Positions 7,894-17,102 are shown, counted from the stretch's first letter. The stretch is DNA of 64,000 nt from Chromobacterium piscinae (GCF_021129175.1 NZ_JAJOHV010000002.1:1-64000), one strand, 5' to 3'. Notes: generated from the sequence alone by a model not told the origin. Numbers and translations are program-made.

Positions 7894-9415
7894 GTTTGGC
7901 GTACGACAATTGTCCGCGCCAGTCCAGATACTGGAGCGCCGCGCCTATCCTCACCCGAAAGCGTTCGCCATCCCCAGAGGTCGGCTGCCACAGGTAGAGC
8001 TGGTCGGCATGGCTGCCGCCGGCCCAGGCGGTCAGGTAGTAGTCGGCCGCGCGCGCCCAATCCTTGAACGACACCACGTCGCCATCCTGCAGGCAGCCTT
8101 CCAGCCGGCTGTGATTGACCAGCCGCAGCTCGGAGGAACGGTTCAGCGGCCCCTGAGCGGTGTAGTAGGCGTACTGGTTGCCACCCGCCGTCCCCCACCA
8201 AGTCCAGAACCAGCCGGGACGATCAGCTCGCTCCAGCCTCACGTATTCGCCTGAGCGCACGCAGCCGTTATCGCGCATGGAGAAATTATTGGACAGATTG
8301 AAGCGCGCCCGCGCGCCCGCCGCTGCGGCGTCGGTCTTCAGCCAGCCGTCGTTGGCGTCTCCAGCCTGCACATAGCGGCCGCTGGCCAGGTTCTGCAGGG
8401 AGACCTGGCGGTAGGCGCCCGGCTGCGCGGTCAGCGAGCGGGTCGGCGTGGCGGCGTCGGCCCAGGCGAAAGCCTGCACCGGGTAGTGATCGCTGAAATC
8501 GGTATAGGCGTAGGTCTGCTTCGCCACCGCCGATTGCGCCGTCCACTGCGGCGACGGCGCGTCCAGCGCCTGGTTGTGCCAGACCGAGGGCTGGCGATGG
8601 CCTTTCAGCGTCAGGATGTAATCCAGGTATTCCGGCGCGTCGCCGCCGCGCGCGCCGTAGCGCTCCAGCGCGATGCCGTTGCCGGCGGTGTCGAAGCTGT
8701 GCGGCATGCCGGCGTAACGCGGCTCGCCGGCCTGCAGGATGTCCAGCATCGCCCGGTATTCGGCGCTCTTGTAGCGGTCGATGTTCATGTCGCCGGCGAC
8801 GATCACCGTCTCCTCTACCGGCAGATGGCGCGACTGCACCCAGGCGGCGATCTCGCGCAGCTGCGCCTGGCGCACGCCGATGTCGGCGTGATTGGCGCAG
8901 CCGCTGTCTTCCGACTGCAGATGGGTGCCGATCACATGATAAAACTGGCCGTTCACGGCTATCCTGGCGTAAGCGAAGCCCTTCAGCGCCTGCCCGTCCC
9001 AGCTGCAGCCGGGCGTCTGGAACAGGTACTGCCGCTTCTCGACGATGGGCCAGCGGCTGGCGATGGCGACGCCGCCGTCTTCCGGCTTCATGCCGTTCCA
9101 GCCTTCGGTGCCGTCCCACCCCTGCTGCGAACGGCCTATCACCGGCGTCTGATAGGGAAAGCGCGGCTTGAGCAAGGCCTGCAGCCGCTCGGACGCGGCG
9201 TTGTCCTGCAATTCCTGGAACACCAGCACGTCCTGCGACTGGAGAATGGGCGAAGCCGCCATCAGCTCGACCCGCCTCATCTGGCCGTAGTTGGGATACA
9301 AGGCCTGCGGCAGCAGCATCGCGTTCCAGGTGGCGAGCTTCAAATCGTCGGGATAAGCGGCATGGGAAGCGGCAGGCAACAGCGCCGCGCACAGCAGAAA
9401 ACGCCAGGCTTTCAT
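7886..9415 (-). CDS. secreted endonuclease/exonuclease/phosphatase-fold enzyme, sphingomyelinase C-like
   Basis: 509 residues from the ATG at 9415 (AAAGGATG ribosome site). An N-terminal signal peptide ends near ASHA. Residues about 22-305 form a DNase-I/neutral sphingomyelinase domain: KLATWNAMLLPQ, catalytic Glu in VFQELQDN, Asp-Asn in VAGDMNIDRY, and the terminal SDHYPV triad. The C-terminal third (about 320-509) looks like a beta-trefoil or lectin-like domain (ASGRYVQAGDANDGWLK, then a segment rich in Trp and Tyr). Such enzymes cleave sphingomyelin (haemolysins) or DNA outside the cell; the sequence does not settle which. It lies directly upstream of the vioA control region in the same direction, but with its own terminator. 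Confidence 0.75.
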   Translation of the reverse strand: MKAWRFLLCAALLPAASHAAYPDDLKLATWNAMLLPQALYPNYGQMRRVELMAASPILQSQDVLVFQELQDNAASERLQALLKPRFPYQTPVIGRSQQGWDGTEGWNGMKPEDGGVAIASRWPIVEKRQYLFQTPGCSWDGQALKGFAYARIAVNGQFYHVIGTHLQSEDSGCANHADIGVRQAQLREIAAWVQSRHLPVEETVIVAGDMNIDRYKSAEYRAMLDILQAGEPRYAGMPHSFDTAGNGIALERYGARGGDAPEYLDYILTLKGHRQPSVWHNQALDAPSPQWTAQSAVAKQTYAYTDFSDHYPVQAFAWADAATPTRSLTAQPGAYRQVSLQNLASGRYVQAGDANDGWLKTDAAAAGARARFNLSNNFSMRDNGCVRSGEYVRLERADRPGWFWTWWGTAGGNQYAYYTAQGPLNRSSELRLVNHSRLEGCLQDGDVVSFKDWARAADYYLTAWAGGSHADQLYLWQPTSGDGERFRVRIGAALQYLDWRGQLSYAKRR

Positions 9416-9500
9416 CGGACATCCTTTAGTGGGTGAAGGAAGCGGCAAAGGCTGGATCAGTTTTCTTTCACTATGGTTAATTACTCTAAAATTAATATTC

Positions 9501-9512
9501 CATTTACATTTT
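9501..9512 (-). repeat. AT-rich 12-mer shared with the vioA leader (copy 2)
   Basis: Second copy of CATTTACATTTT (plus strand), 86 bases upstream of the secreted nuclease-like gene, in a tract of about 70 bases that is mostly A and T (9455-9525). See the copy at 7732. The 177-base interval 9416-9592 holds no gene; this AT-rich tract is the most likely promoter region. Confidence 0.35.
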
Positions 9513-9592
9513 CAATGCATGCTCGCCTCGCCAGGACTGTTCATGAAAACGCTGGGCCGCGGCTGCCGTTTTGCCCCCCATCCTGAGAAATG

Positions 9593-9622
9593 AAAAAAGC
9601 CGCCATCCCTGGGGACGGCGGC
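9593..9622 (-). terminator. terminator of the cytochrome b561-YceI operon
   Basis: On the minus strand GCCGCC (9622-9617) pairs with GGCGGC (9604-9599), extended inwards by GTCC/GGGA-type pairs, followed by TTTTTT (9598-9593). A canonical Rho-independent terminator 27 bases beyond the yceI stop. Confidence 0.85.
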
Positions 9623-9648
9623 TTCGCTGCTAATGCGAGCGGCGCGGC

Positions 9649-10227
9649 TTATTCGTGGATGGCTTCCACGGCGATGTCGATGGTGACCTCGTCGCCCACG
9701 TACGGGGCGTATTTGCCGGCGTTGAATTCGGTGCGCTTGATCTTGACGCTGGCGTTGGCGCCGATGGCGTCTTTCTTCAGCATCGGGTGCTCTTTGTTGG
9801 TGAAGCTGGACAACGCCAGGGTCACCGGCTTGGTCACGCCCTTGATGGTCAGATTGCCTTCCACCGCGGTCGGCTTGTCGCCGTCGAACAGCACCTTGGT
9901 GGACTTGAAGGTGGCGGTCGGGAACTTGGCGGTATCGAAGAAATCGGCGCCCTGGATGTGGCCGTTGAATACCGGGTAGCCGGTATCCACCGACTTCATG
10001 TCGATGGTGACGTCGACGGAGCCGGTCTTGGCTTCCTTGTCCAGCACGATCTTGCCGCTGGTCTTGTCGAAGCGGCTCAGCTGGGTGGAGAAGCCCAGGT
10101 GGCTGTACGAGAAGCGCGGGAAGGTATGGGTGCCGTCGATCACATAAGTTTCCGGCTTGGCCAGCGCGGCGCTGCTGAAGCCGGCGACGGCCACGGCAGC
10201 CAGGGTCAGGCGGGTCAGTTTGTTCAT
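9649..10227 (-). CDS. YceI family periplasmic protein (first copy)
   Basis: 192 residues. The signal peptide ends at AALA before KPETYVIDGTHTFPRFSYSHLGFSTQ. The rest is a single YceI lipocalin-like barrel, with the typical DGTHTFPRFSYSHLG opening and the IKGVTKPVTLALSSF and IKRTEFNAGKYAP strands. YceI proteins bind long lipids or isoprenoid quinones in the periplasm; E. coli YceI is induced by high pH. GAGGAAG before the ATG (10227) sets the start; a longer in-frame extension runs into the neighbouring gene and lacks a ribosome site. It follows a second yceI by 31 bases and a cytochrome b561 gene, the same pairing as yceI-yceJ in E. coli, so an electron-transfer or quinone-handling role is inferred. 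Confidence 0.9.
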   Translation of the reverse strand: MNKLTRLTLAAVAVAGFSSAALAKPETYVIDGTHTFPRFSYSHLGFSTQLSRFDKTSGKIVLDKEAKTGSVDVTIDMKSVDTGYPVFNGHIQGADFFDTAKFPTATFKSTKVLFDGDKPTAVEGNLTIKGVTKPVTLALSSFTNKEHPMLKKDAIGANASVKIKRTEFNAGKYAPYVGDEVTIDIAVEAIHE

Positions 10228-10258
10228 GGCTTCTTCCTCGGTTTGGTTTGGGCGGCGC

Positions 10259-10828
10259 TTACTTGGCGCGCGCCAGCAGATGGAACTTGATCTGGATTTC
10301 ATTGGCCACGGTGCCGAAATCCTTCCAGTCGCCTTCGCCGATGGCGAAGTCGGCGCGCTTGATGGCGAACGCGCCGTCGAAAGTCGCGGCATTGCCCTGC
10401 GGCGTCATCGTGGCGACCGCGCTGACCGGCTGGGTGCGGCCCTTGATGGTCAGCTTGCCGTCCACCTGGAAGCGGTTGCCGCCCAGCGGCTTGATGGCGC
10501 TGGAAACGAAGCGGGCATTCGGATACTGCTTGGTATTGAACCAATCCTTGTCCGCCACCTGCTCGTTGGCCTCGGCCGAGCCGGTATCGATGCTGGCCAG
10601 GCTGACGTCCAGCTGCGCCTTGGCGGCGGCCGGCTTGGCCGGGTCGAAACTCAGCTGGGCGGAAAACTTCTTGAAGTGGCCCTGCATGCCCACGCCCATC
10701 TGCTTGTAGCCGAAGGCGATATTGCTCTTGTCCTGCTGGATCGCGGTGTATTCCACGGCCTGAGCCGCCAGCGGCGCGGCCAACAGGCCGCCCAGCAGCA
10801 GCGGCATGGCGATGCGTTTGATATCCAT
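10259..10828 (-). CDS. YceI family periplasmic protein (second, divergent copy)
   Basis: 189 residues; signal peptide ends at AAQA before VEYTAIQQDKSNIAFGYKQMGVGMQGHFKKF. The YceI barrel has the central IKGRTQPVSAVATMTPQ strand and the IKRADFAIGEGDWKDFG motif near the C-terminus. It is only distantly similar to the adjacent copy and has GEGDWKDFG where the first has NAGKYAPYVG, so the pair may bind different ligands. GGAGACCTCACC precedes the ATG (10828). It lies between the cytochrome b561 gene (20-base gap) and the other yceI (31-base gap), evidently one transcript. Confidence 0.9.
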   Translation of the reverse strand: MDIKRIAMPLLLGGLLAAPLAAQAVEYTAIQQDKSNIAFGYKQMGVGMQGHFKKFSAQLSFDPAKPAAAKAQLDVSLASIDTGSAEANEQVADKDWFNTKQYPNARFVSSAIKPLGGNRFQVDGKLTIKGRTQPVSAVATMTPQGNAATFDGAFAIKRADFAIGEGDWKDFGTVANEIQIKFHLLARAK

Positions 10829-10847
10829 GGTGAGGTCTCCGGAGGGG

Positions 10848-11390
10848 TCAGGATTTGATGCGCCAGGGCAGCATGCGCGTCAGCACATCGTCCCTATCGA
10901 TCAGGTGGTGCTTGAGCGCGGCGGCGACGTGTCCCGCCACCACCGCGGCCAACAGATAGTTGAGCAGGCCATGCAGGCGCTGCAGGCTTTCGCCCAGCGC
11001 CTGGTCCGGCGCGATCAGGTCCGGCAGCGGCAACATGCCGAAGTAGACAGTCTGCACGCCCTTGGCCGAGCTCATCAGCCAGCCGGACAGCGGAATGGCG
11101 ACCATCAGCAGATACAGCATCAGGTGGCCCGCGTGGGCCATCGCCCGCATCGGCTTGCCCATGCCCGACGGCAGCGCCGGCGGCCGATGGCCGAAGCGCC
11201 AGACCAGCCTCAGCCACACCAGCAGGAACACGGTGACGCCAGCCCATTTGTGCCAGGAGTAGATCTTCAGCTTCAACGGCGAAAACGGCAGGCCGTGCAT
11301 GTAGAAGCCCACCCCGAACAGACAGACGAGCATGACCGCCATCAGCCAGTGCAGCAGGATGGCGGTAGAGGTGTAACGCGTTTGCGACAT
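10848..11390 (-). CDS. cytochrome b561 family membrane protein
   Basis: 180 residues with four predicted membrane helices (about 11-31, 47-65, 86-108, 141-162). Conserved His in HWLMAVM (helix 1), SWHKWAG (helix 2), HAGHLMLYLLM (helix 3) and the last helix (RLHGLL, AGHVAAALKHH) are the expected ligands of two b hemes. Family members move electrons between quinol and periplasmic acceptors; the E. coli protein CybB oxidises superoxide to O2 and passes the electron to ubiquinone. It is first in an operon with two yceI genes. A 15-bp perfect palindrome lies 140 bases upstream. Confidence 0.88.
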   Translation of the reverse strand: MSQTRYTSTAILLHWLMAVMLVCLFGVGFYMHGLPFSPLKLKIYSWHKWAGVTVFLLVWLRLVWRFGHRPPALPSGMGKPMRAMAHAGHLMLYLLMVAIPLSGWLMSSAKGVQTVYFGMLPLPDLIAPDQALGESLQRLHGLLNYLLAAVVAGHVAAALKHHLIDRDDVLTRMLPWRIKS

Positions 11391-11530
11391 GGACAGCCTC
11401 TTGGTGAATTCAACGAAAAGCCGGCTTCCCCCATTCAGCCATGGCCTTGCCGTGACGCGGGGGATGCCGCTTGCTTAAAACTCTAAGCGCTTTTCATTGC
11501 GCGAAATAGACGGCGCAGGCAAATTCATCA

Positions 11531-11545
11531 TTTCCTGTCAGGAAA
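11531..11545. promoter_or_regulatory. 15-bp perfect palindrome upstream of the cytochrome b561 operon
   Basis: TTTCCTG (11531-11537), T, CAGGAAA (11539-11545). It sits in the 331-base non-coding interval 11391-11721, which otherwise holds only AT-richer sequence around 11485-11570 and no convincing promoter pair. It could serve the minus-strand operon or the plus-strand small gene. The core CTGTCAG resembles the core of the palindrome at 12697. Confidence 0.4.
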
Positions 11546-11721
11546 CAATCAAAGGGAACCATTTTCCTTCCGTTCGCTCGGCCCTTGCCTGCCCCTGGCT
11601 GGGAAATACCGACAGCATCGCAGATCATGCCCCCTCGCGGCAAACATCCCGCAGGCCAGGCAGCTACCGCGTCCCTGGCCCCGCTGCTAAGCTGGACGGT
11701 ATCGACGCTTTCTTCTCCGCC

Positions 11722-11913
11722 ATGCACCCGAACCCCGCCGAGCGACGCGGCGCCCCGCTTTGCCGACGCTGCCGCCATTACTTCGTCACCCACGACCCGC
11801 GCTTCCCTTACGGTTGCCGGGCGATGGGCTTCTCCAGCAAGCGCGCGCCCTGCCTGGACGTGCGGGAGGCCTCAGGCCAGCCGTGCATGCGTTTTCAGCC
11901 CAAGACCGGCTGA
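11722..11913 (+). CDS. small Cys-rich conserved protein (CxxCxxYFVT...PYGC type)
   Basis: 63 residues. The pattern LCRRCRHYFVTHDPRFPYGC, then RAMGFSSKR, then SGQPCMRF is that of a short protein widespread in proteobacteria and often of unknown function. Four Cys in C-X2-C...C...C spacing suggest a metal site or disulfides. A longer frame is open from 11497, but only the part from 11722 matches the family. No strong ribosome site is visible. Its last 19 bases overlap the 3' end of the convergent methyltransferase gene. Confidence 0.6.
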   Translation: MHPNPAERRGAPLCRRCRHYFVTHDPRFPYGCRAMGFSSKRAPCLDVREASGQPCMRFQPKTG

Positions 11914-12659
11914 TCGCCGTCCCGGATCAGCGTCAGGATGATCTCCTCGCTGTCCTCGCTGTCCTCGCGCCACTCGCCGCCCCTCCAGTCGCCATGCAGC
12001 GCCAGCACGCGCAGCCCTTCCGACTCCAGCTCGGCGCTCAGCGCCGCCAAACCGCAAAAGCGCAGCCGGGCATCCGCCTCCAGCGCCCAGTCCTGATCGA
12101 TGAAACGGTAGCGGCTGCGGTAAGACACCAAACCGTTCCGTTCCGACAACAAGCTCTGGCTGAGCTCCACCTCGCCCCAGCGCGGATGCGCCGCCCGGCG
12201 CGGCGCGGCGTTCTCCCAGCGTAGCCAGGCCCGGGCGGCCGGATTGCGCGTCTCGAACGCGAAACGGCCGCCCCGCGCCAGATGACGCCGAACCTGGCGG
12301 AATACCGCCCGCCTGTCGGTTTCGGTCAGAAATGACTGGAAAGCGTGGCCGGCGCAATAAATCAGGTCGAAGCGCCGGCTCAACTCAAAATTCCGCGCGT
12401 CGTCCTGCCGCCATTCAACCTGTTCGCCGCCAGGTCTGGCCCGGGCGATGTCCAGCATCGCCCTCGCCGGATCCAGGCCGACCACCTCGGCCCGCTCCGC
12501 CATCTTCGCCGCCAGCAGGCCGGTGCCGCAGCCCAGATCCAGCGTGCTTCCCACCGCCGGCGAACACAGGCCCAGATAAAAATCGTTGTCCTCGCCCCAG
12601 GCGTTGAACAGGTCATAGACCTCGGCCAGCAAAGGCTCTCCGTACAATGACTCACTCAT
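11895..12659 (-). CDS. class I SAM-dependent methyltransferase
   Basis: 254 residues. SAM-binding motif I is LDLGCGTGLLA (about residues 40-50), then VVGLDPA (motif II) and RRFDLIYCAGHAFQSFLTE (post-II). The rest is a C-terminal beta-rich half ending in SEEIILTLIRDGD. The substrate cannot be told from sequence; the shape resembles small-molecule methyltransferases. AAAGGT precedes the ATG (12659); an in-frame extension to 12812 runs through the promoter region and is rejected. A perfect 19-bp palindrome lies 37 bases upstream, so the gene is probably under a dedicated repressor. Confidence 0.8.
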   Translation of the reverse strand: MSESLYGEPLLAEVYDLFNAWGEDNDFYLGLCSPAVGSTLDLGCGTGLLAAKMAERAEVVGLDPARAMLDIARARPGGEQVEWRQDDARNFELSRRFDLIYCAGHAFQSFLTETDRRAVFRQVRRHLARGGRFAFETRNPAARAWLRWENAAPRRAAHPRWGEVELSQSLLSERNGLVSYRSRYRFIDQDWALEADARLRFCGLAALSAELESEGLRVLALHGDWRGGEWREDSEDSEEIILTLIRDGDQPVLG

Positions 12660-12696
12660 GCAAATACCTTTTCCATCGTCATAATGCCTCGGCAAA

Positions 12697-12715
12697 TCGA
12701 TTCTGACAGAATCGA
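12697..12715. promoter_or_regulatory. 19-bp perfect palindrome upstream of the methyltransferase
   Basis: TCGATTCTG (12697-12705), A, CAGAATCGA (12707-12715). Nine-base perfect arms with a one-base centre and no T-run mark it as an operator candidate. It lies in the 262-base divergent region between the methyltransferase and yjcH-actP-acs, 37 bases from the methyltransferase start and about 205 from yjcH, so it probably controls the former. Confidence 0.55.
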
Positions 12716-12921
12716 ACGCGCCGCGGACGGAAAATCGCGCGCTCGTCAGCGAATACCGAGCAAACATTCCACAGCAAACTATTGATTTTTGTATTGTTTT
12801 ACAGGCAATCATCGGTCTGGCTAATTCAAAGCATCAGAAAATACGATTAGCATCCCTCCGGCTTCCTCTTTTATTTTTTCAGCAGCGCCACACGAGCGCA
12901 GCACCCCCAAAGGAGGATGTC

Positions 12922-13230
12922 ATGAATGAGGAGACTCTGAAGAAGATCCAGTCCAATCCGAAGTATCTGGAACTGGTCCACAAGAAAACCAGCCTCGGCT
13001 GGACGCTGGCCATCGTCATGCTGGTCATTTACTACGGCTTCATCCTGGTCCTGGCTTTCGCCCCGTCCTTGCTGGGCACGCCGCTATACCAGGGCGCCAC
13101 CATGACCGTGGGCATCCCGGTCGGCGTGTTCATCATCCTGTCCGCCTTCGTGCTGACCGGCATTTACGTGCGCCGCGCCAACCAGGAGTTCGACCCGTTG
13201 ACCCAGCAGATCGTCGAGGAGGCCAAATAA
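12922..13230 (+). CDS. yjcH: DUF485 inner-membrane protein YjcH
   Basis: 102 residues, two membrane helices (about 28-50 and 62-85) and a typical DUF485 N-terminus (ILNPKYLEL-like: [19 protein letters not shown]). It is the small partner encoded ahead of the acetate permease in the acs-yjcH-actP locus of E. coli; its molecular role is not settled. A very strong AAAGGAGG ribosome site precedes the ATG. Its TAA overlaps the actP ATG (TAATG), coupling the two. Confidence 0.9.
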   Translation: MNEETLKKIQSNPKYLELVHKKTSLGWTLAIVMLVIYYGFILVLAFAPSLLGTPLYQGATMTVGIPVGVFIILSAFVLTGIYVRRANQEFDPLTQQIVEEAK

Positions 13231-14909
13231 TGCGGCAAACCAAACTGAAACTCGCCGCCGGCGCGGCGGCGTTGCTGCCCGCGCTCGCCTGCGCGGCCGG
13301 CGCGATTGAAGGCGATGTCAAACAGCAGGCCACCAACTGGCACGCCATCATCATGTTCTTCCTGTTCGTGGCCTTCACGCTGGGCATCACCTACTGGGCG
13401 GCGCGCCGCACCAAGTCGGCCAGCGACTTCTACGCCGCCGGCGGCGGCATCACCGGTTTCCAGAACGGTCTGGCGATCGCCGGCGACTACATGTCGGCGG
13501 CGTCCTTCCTCGGCATTTCCGCCCTGGTGTTCGACAAGGGCTATGACGGCCTGATCTACTCGATGGGCTTCCTGGTGGGCTGGCCCATCATCCTGTTCCT
13601 GGTGGCCGAGCGGCTGCGCAACCTCGGCAAGTACACCTTCGCCGACGTGGCCTCCTACCGGCTGGGCCAGACGCCGGTGCGCAGCTTCGCCGCGCTGTCG
13701 ACGCTGGTGGTGGTGGCGATCTACCTGATCGCGCAGATGGTCGGCGCCGGCAAGCTGATCCAGCTGTTGTTCGGCATGAGCTACAGCTCGGCGGTGCTGC
13801 TGGTTGGCGTGCTAATGGTCTGTTACGTGCTGTTCGGCGGCATGCTGGCCACCACCTGGGTGCAGATCATCAAGGCGGTGCTGCTGCTGTCCGGCGCCAC
13901 CTTCATGGCCATCATGGTGCTGTCCACCGTCGGTTTCAGTCCGGAAATGATGTTCGAAAAAGCCGTGGCCGCGCACGGCAAGGGCGCCGCCATCATGGCG
14001 CCGGGCAAGGCTGACCCGATCGACTCCATCTCGCTGGGTCTGGCGCTAATGTTCGGCACCGCCGGCCTGCCGCACATCCTGATGCGCTTCTTCACCGTGG
14101 CGGACGCCAAGGAAGCCCGCAAATCGGTGTTCTTCGCCACCGGCTTCATCGGCTACTTCTACATCCTGACCTTCATCATCGGCTTCGGCGCCATCATGCT
14201 GGTGCTGAACCAACCGGGCATGATGGAGACCGTGGTCAAGAACGGCAAATCGGTCACCCAACTGGTCGGCGGCAGCAATATGGCGGCCATCCACTTGGCA
14301 GACGCCGTCGGCGGCGACATCTTCCTGGGCTTCATCTCCGCGGTGGCCTTCGCCACCATCCTGGCGGTGGTGGCCGGACTGGCCCTGTCCGGCGCGTCGG
14401 CGGTGTCGCACGACCTGTACGCCAGCGTGATCAAGCACGGCAAGGCCAACGAGGCCGACGAGATCCGCGTCTCCAAGATCACCACCGTGGTGCTGGGCGT
14501 AGTGGCCATCGTGCTGGGCCTAGTGTTCGAGAAGCAGAACATCGCCTTCATGGTGGGCCTCGCCTTCTCCATCGCCGCCTCGGCAAACTTCCCGGTGCTG
14601 TTCCTGTCGATGTTCTGGAAGGGCCTGACCACCCGCGGCGCGGTCATCGGCGGACTGGTGGGCCTGCTGACCGCGGTGGTGCTGATCGTGCTGGGCCCCG
14701 CGGTGTGGGTGGAAGTGCTGAAGCACGAGCACGCCGTGTTCCCGTACAAGAACCCCGCCATCTTCTCGATGACGCTGGCCTTCGTGGTCACCTGGCTGGT
14801 TTCGACGCTTGACACCTCCCGCCAGGCGGAAGAAGAAAAAGCCAAGTTCGACGCGCAGTACGTGCGGGCGATGACCGGCATCGGGGCCAGTGGCGCCAGC
14901 AAGCACTAA
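13230..14909 (+). CDS. actP: acetate/cation symporter ActP
   Basis: 559 residues of the sodium:solute symporter family. An N-terminal cleavable segment (ending near ALACA) is followed by about 13 membrane helices. Diagnostic segments are [23 protein letters not shown] (residues about 66-88), [11 protein letters not shown], and the long [18 protein letters not shown] motif. It imports acetate and other short carboxylates with a cation. The gene lies between yjcH and acs, so uptake and activation of acetate are co-transcribed, the usual arrangement in proteobacteria although here acs is last. Confidence 0.93.
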   Translation: MRQTKLKLAAGAAALLPALACAAGAIEGDVKQQATNWHAIIMFFLFVAFTLGITYWAARRTKSASDFYAAGGGITGFQNGLAIAGDYMSAASFLGISALVFDKGYDGLIYSMGFLVGWPIILFLVAERLRNLGKYTFADVASYRLGQTPVRSFAALSTLVVVAIYLIAQMVGAGKLIQLLFGMSYSSAVLLVGVLMVCYVLFGGMLATTWVQIIKAVLLLSGATFMAIMVLSTVGFSPEMMFEKAVAAHGKGAAIMAPGKADPIDSISLGLALMFGTAGLPHILMRFFTVADAKEARKSVFFATGFIGYFYILTFIIGFGAIMLVLNQPGMMETVVKNGKSVTQLVGGSNMAAIHLADAVGGDIFLGFISAVAFATILAVVAGLALSGASAVSHDLYASVIKHGKANEADEIRVSKITTVVLGVVAIVLGLVFEKQNIAFMVGLAFSIAASANFPVLFLSMFWKGLTTRGAVIGGLVGLLTAVVLIVLGPAVWVEVLKHEHAVFPYKNPAIFSMTLAFVVTWLVSTLDTSRQAEEEKAKFDAQYVRAMTGIGASGASKH

Positions 14910-14983
14910 ATGTCATCATCATTGACATTCCGCGCGCCGGATGACGGCGCGCGGCGATAACACTAAAGACTTTGGAGAAACGC

Positions 14984-16948
14984 ATGTCCACGCTAGATTC
15001 CATCCTCAAGGAAACCCGCAGCTTCGCCCCGTCGGAAGAGTTTCGCCGCAAGGCGTCCATCAGCGGCATCGAGGCCTACCACGCGCTGTGCGAGCAGGCG
15101 GACGATCATTACCTGTCGTTCTGGGGGGATCTGGCGCGCGAACTGATCACCTGGAAAAAACCGTTTTCCCGCGTGCTGGACGACAGCCAGGCGCCCTTCT
15201 TCAAGTGGTTCGACGACGGCGTGCTCAACGCGTCCTACAACTGCCTGGACCGCCACCTGGCCAGCAACGCCAACAAGATCGCCATCATCTTCGAGGCCGA
15301 CGACGGCGAAGTCACCCGCGTCACCTACTCCGAACTGCACCGCCGCGTCTGCCAGTTCGCCAACGGCCTGAAAAGCCTGGGCGTCAAGAAAGGCGACCGC
15401 GTGGTGGTGTACATGCCGATGGGCATCGAGGCGGTGGTGACGATGCAGGCCTGCGCCCGCATCGGCGCCATCCACTCGGTAGTGTTCGGCGGCTTCTCCG
15501 CCGGCGCGGTGCGCGACCGCATCCAGGATGCCGGCGCCACCCTGGTTGTCACCGCCAACGAAAGCGTGCGCGGCGGCAAAAGCGTGCCGCTGAAGGCTAC
15601 CGTCGACGAGGCGCTGAAGCTGGAAGGCGCGGAATCGGTGAAGAACGTGGTGGTCTACCAGCGCACCAACGGCGGCGCCGACTGGACCGACGGCCGCGAC
15701 GTCTGGTGGCACAAGCTGATCGAAGGCCAGAGCGAGGCCTGCGAGCCGGAATGGATGGGCGCCGAAGACCCGCTGTTCATCCTCTATACCTCCGGCTCCA
15801 CCGGCAAGCCCAAAGGCATCCAGCACAGCACCGCCGGCTACCTGCTGGGCGCGCTCAACAGCTTCCGCTGGGTGTTCGACTACAAGCCCAACGATGTCTT
15901 CTGGTGCACCGCCGACGTCGGCTGGATCACCGGCCACAGCTATGTCTGCTACGGTCCGCTGGCCAACGGCGCCACCCAGGTGATCTTCGAGGGCGTGCCC
16001 ACTTATCCGGACGCCGGCCGCTTCTGGCGCATGATAGAGCAGCACAAGGTGTCCATCTTCTACACCGCCCCCACCGCGATCCGCTCGCTGATCAAGCTGG
16101 GCGCGGATCTGCCCAAGCAGTACGACTTGTCGTCCTTGCGCGTGCTGGGCACCGTCGGCGAGCCGATCAATCCGGAAGCCTGGATCTGGTACCACGAAAC
16201 CGTCGGCGGCGGCCGTTGCCCCATCGTCGACACCTGGTGGCAGACGGAAACCGGCTCGGCGATGATCGCCCCGCTGCCGGGCGCCGTCGCCACCAAGCCC
16301 GGCTCGTGCACGCTGCCGCTGCCGGGCGTGATCGCCGACATCGTCGACGAGTCCGGCGCCCAGGTGGAGCCGGGCCGCGGCGGCTTCCTGGTGATCAAGA
16401 AACCGTTCCCCAGCCTGGTTCGCACCATCTGGAACGACCCGGAGCGCTTCAAGAAAACCTATTTCCCCGACGAGTTCGACGGCAAGTACTATCTGGCCGG
16501 CGACTCCGCCCACCGCGACGAGAGCGGCTACTTCTGGATCATGGGCCGCATCGACGACGTGCTGAACGTGTCCGGCCACCGCCTGGGCACGATGGAGATC
16601 GAATCGGCGCTGGTGGCCAACCCTCTGGTCGCCGAAGCCGCCGTAGTCGGCAAGCCGCACGAGGTCAAGGGCGAGGCGGTGGTGGCCTTCGTGGTGCTGA
16701 AGGGCGAGCGTCCTCAGGGCGACGCCGCCAAGGCGGTGGCGGCCGAGCTGAAAAACTGGGTGGCGCACGAGATCGGCAAGATCGCGCAGCCGGACGACAT
16801 CCGCTTCGGCGAAAACCTGCCCAAGACCCGTTCCGGCAAGATCATGCGCCGCCTGCTGCGCTCCATCGCCAAGGGCGAGGAAATCACTCAGGACGTGTCC
16901 ACGCTGGAGAATCCGCAAATTCTGGCCCAACTGCAGCAGCCGCTGTAA
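14984..16948 (+). CDS. acs: acetyl-CoA synthetase
   Basis: 654 residues, close to the 652 of E. coli Acs. AMP-forming ligase making acetyl-CoA from acetate, ATP and CoA. The ATP-loop [15 protein letters not shown], the WWQTETGS motif, [20 protein letters not shown] (hinge) and the C-terminal [11 protein letters not shown] with the regulatory acetylatable Lys are all present. The ATG at 14984 is chosen over an upstream TTG because GGAG lies seven bases before it. It is separated from actP by 74 bases and followed by a strong terminator. Together with aceB at 37405 it supports growth on acetate. Confidence 0.96.
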   Translation: MSTLDSILKETRSFAPSEEFRRKASISGIEAYHALCEQADDHYLSFWGDLARELITWKKPFSRVLDDSQAPFFKWFDDGVLNASYNCLDRHLASNANKIAIIFEADDGEVTRVTYSELHRRVCQFANGLKSLGVKKGDRVVVYMPMGIEAVVTMQACARIGAIHSVVFGGFSAGAVRDRIQDAGATLVVTANESVRGGKSVPLKATVDEALKLEGAESVKNVVVYQRTNGGADWTDGRDVWWHKLIEGQSEACEPEWMGAEDPLFILYTSGSTGKPKGIQHSTAGYLLGALNSFRWVFDYKPNDVFWCTADVGWITGHSYVCYGPLANGATQVIFEGVPTYPDAGRFWRMIEQHKVSIFYTAPTAIRSLIKLGADLPKQYDLSSLRVLGTVGEPINPEAWIWYHETVGGGRCPIVDTWWQTETGSAMIAPLPGAVATKPGSCTLPLPGVIADIVDESGAQVEPGRGGFLVIKKPFPSLVRTIWNDPERFKKTYFPDEFDGKYYLAGDSAHRDESGYFWIMGRIDDVLNVSGHRLGTMEIESALVANPLVAEAAVVGKPHEVKGEAVVAFVVLKGERPQGDAAKAVAAELKNWVAHEIGKIAQPDDIRFGENLPKTRSGKIMRRLLRSIAKGEEITQDVSTLENPQILAQLQQPL

Positions 16949-16968
16949 TGCATTTGAAGAGCTTGCTT

Positions 16969-16997
16969 GGCCGTCGCCCGCGCGACGGCCTTTTTTT
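16969..16997 (+). terminator. terminator of yjcH-actP-acs
   Basis: GGCCGTCGC (16969-16977) and GCGACGGCC (16982-16990) form a 9-bp stem with a four-base loop, followed by seven T. A canonical Rho-independent terminator 20 bases after the acs stop. Confidence 0.92.
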
Positions 16998-17102
16998 CAT
17001 TCCATCCTCCCCGTCCTTCGCTACTCCGCGCCGCCGTAGTATGCGAAACTGCTTGTCATGAATGACAATCGCGTTGCGCCGCCAGCCGGAAATGCCCTAA
17101 CG

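Noticed and set aside
14941-17061. 706-residue plus-strand frame overlapping acs
   Set aside because: A frame-shifted reading of acs with Arg-rich composition; the true acs frame has all motifs.
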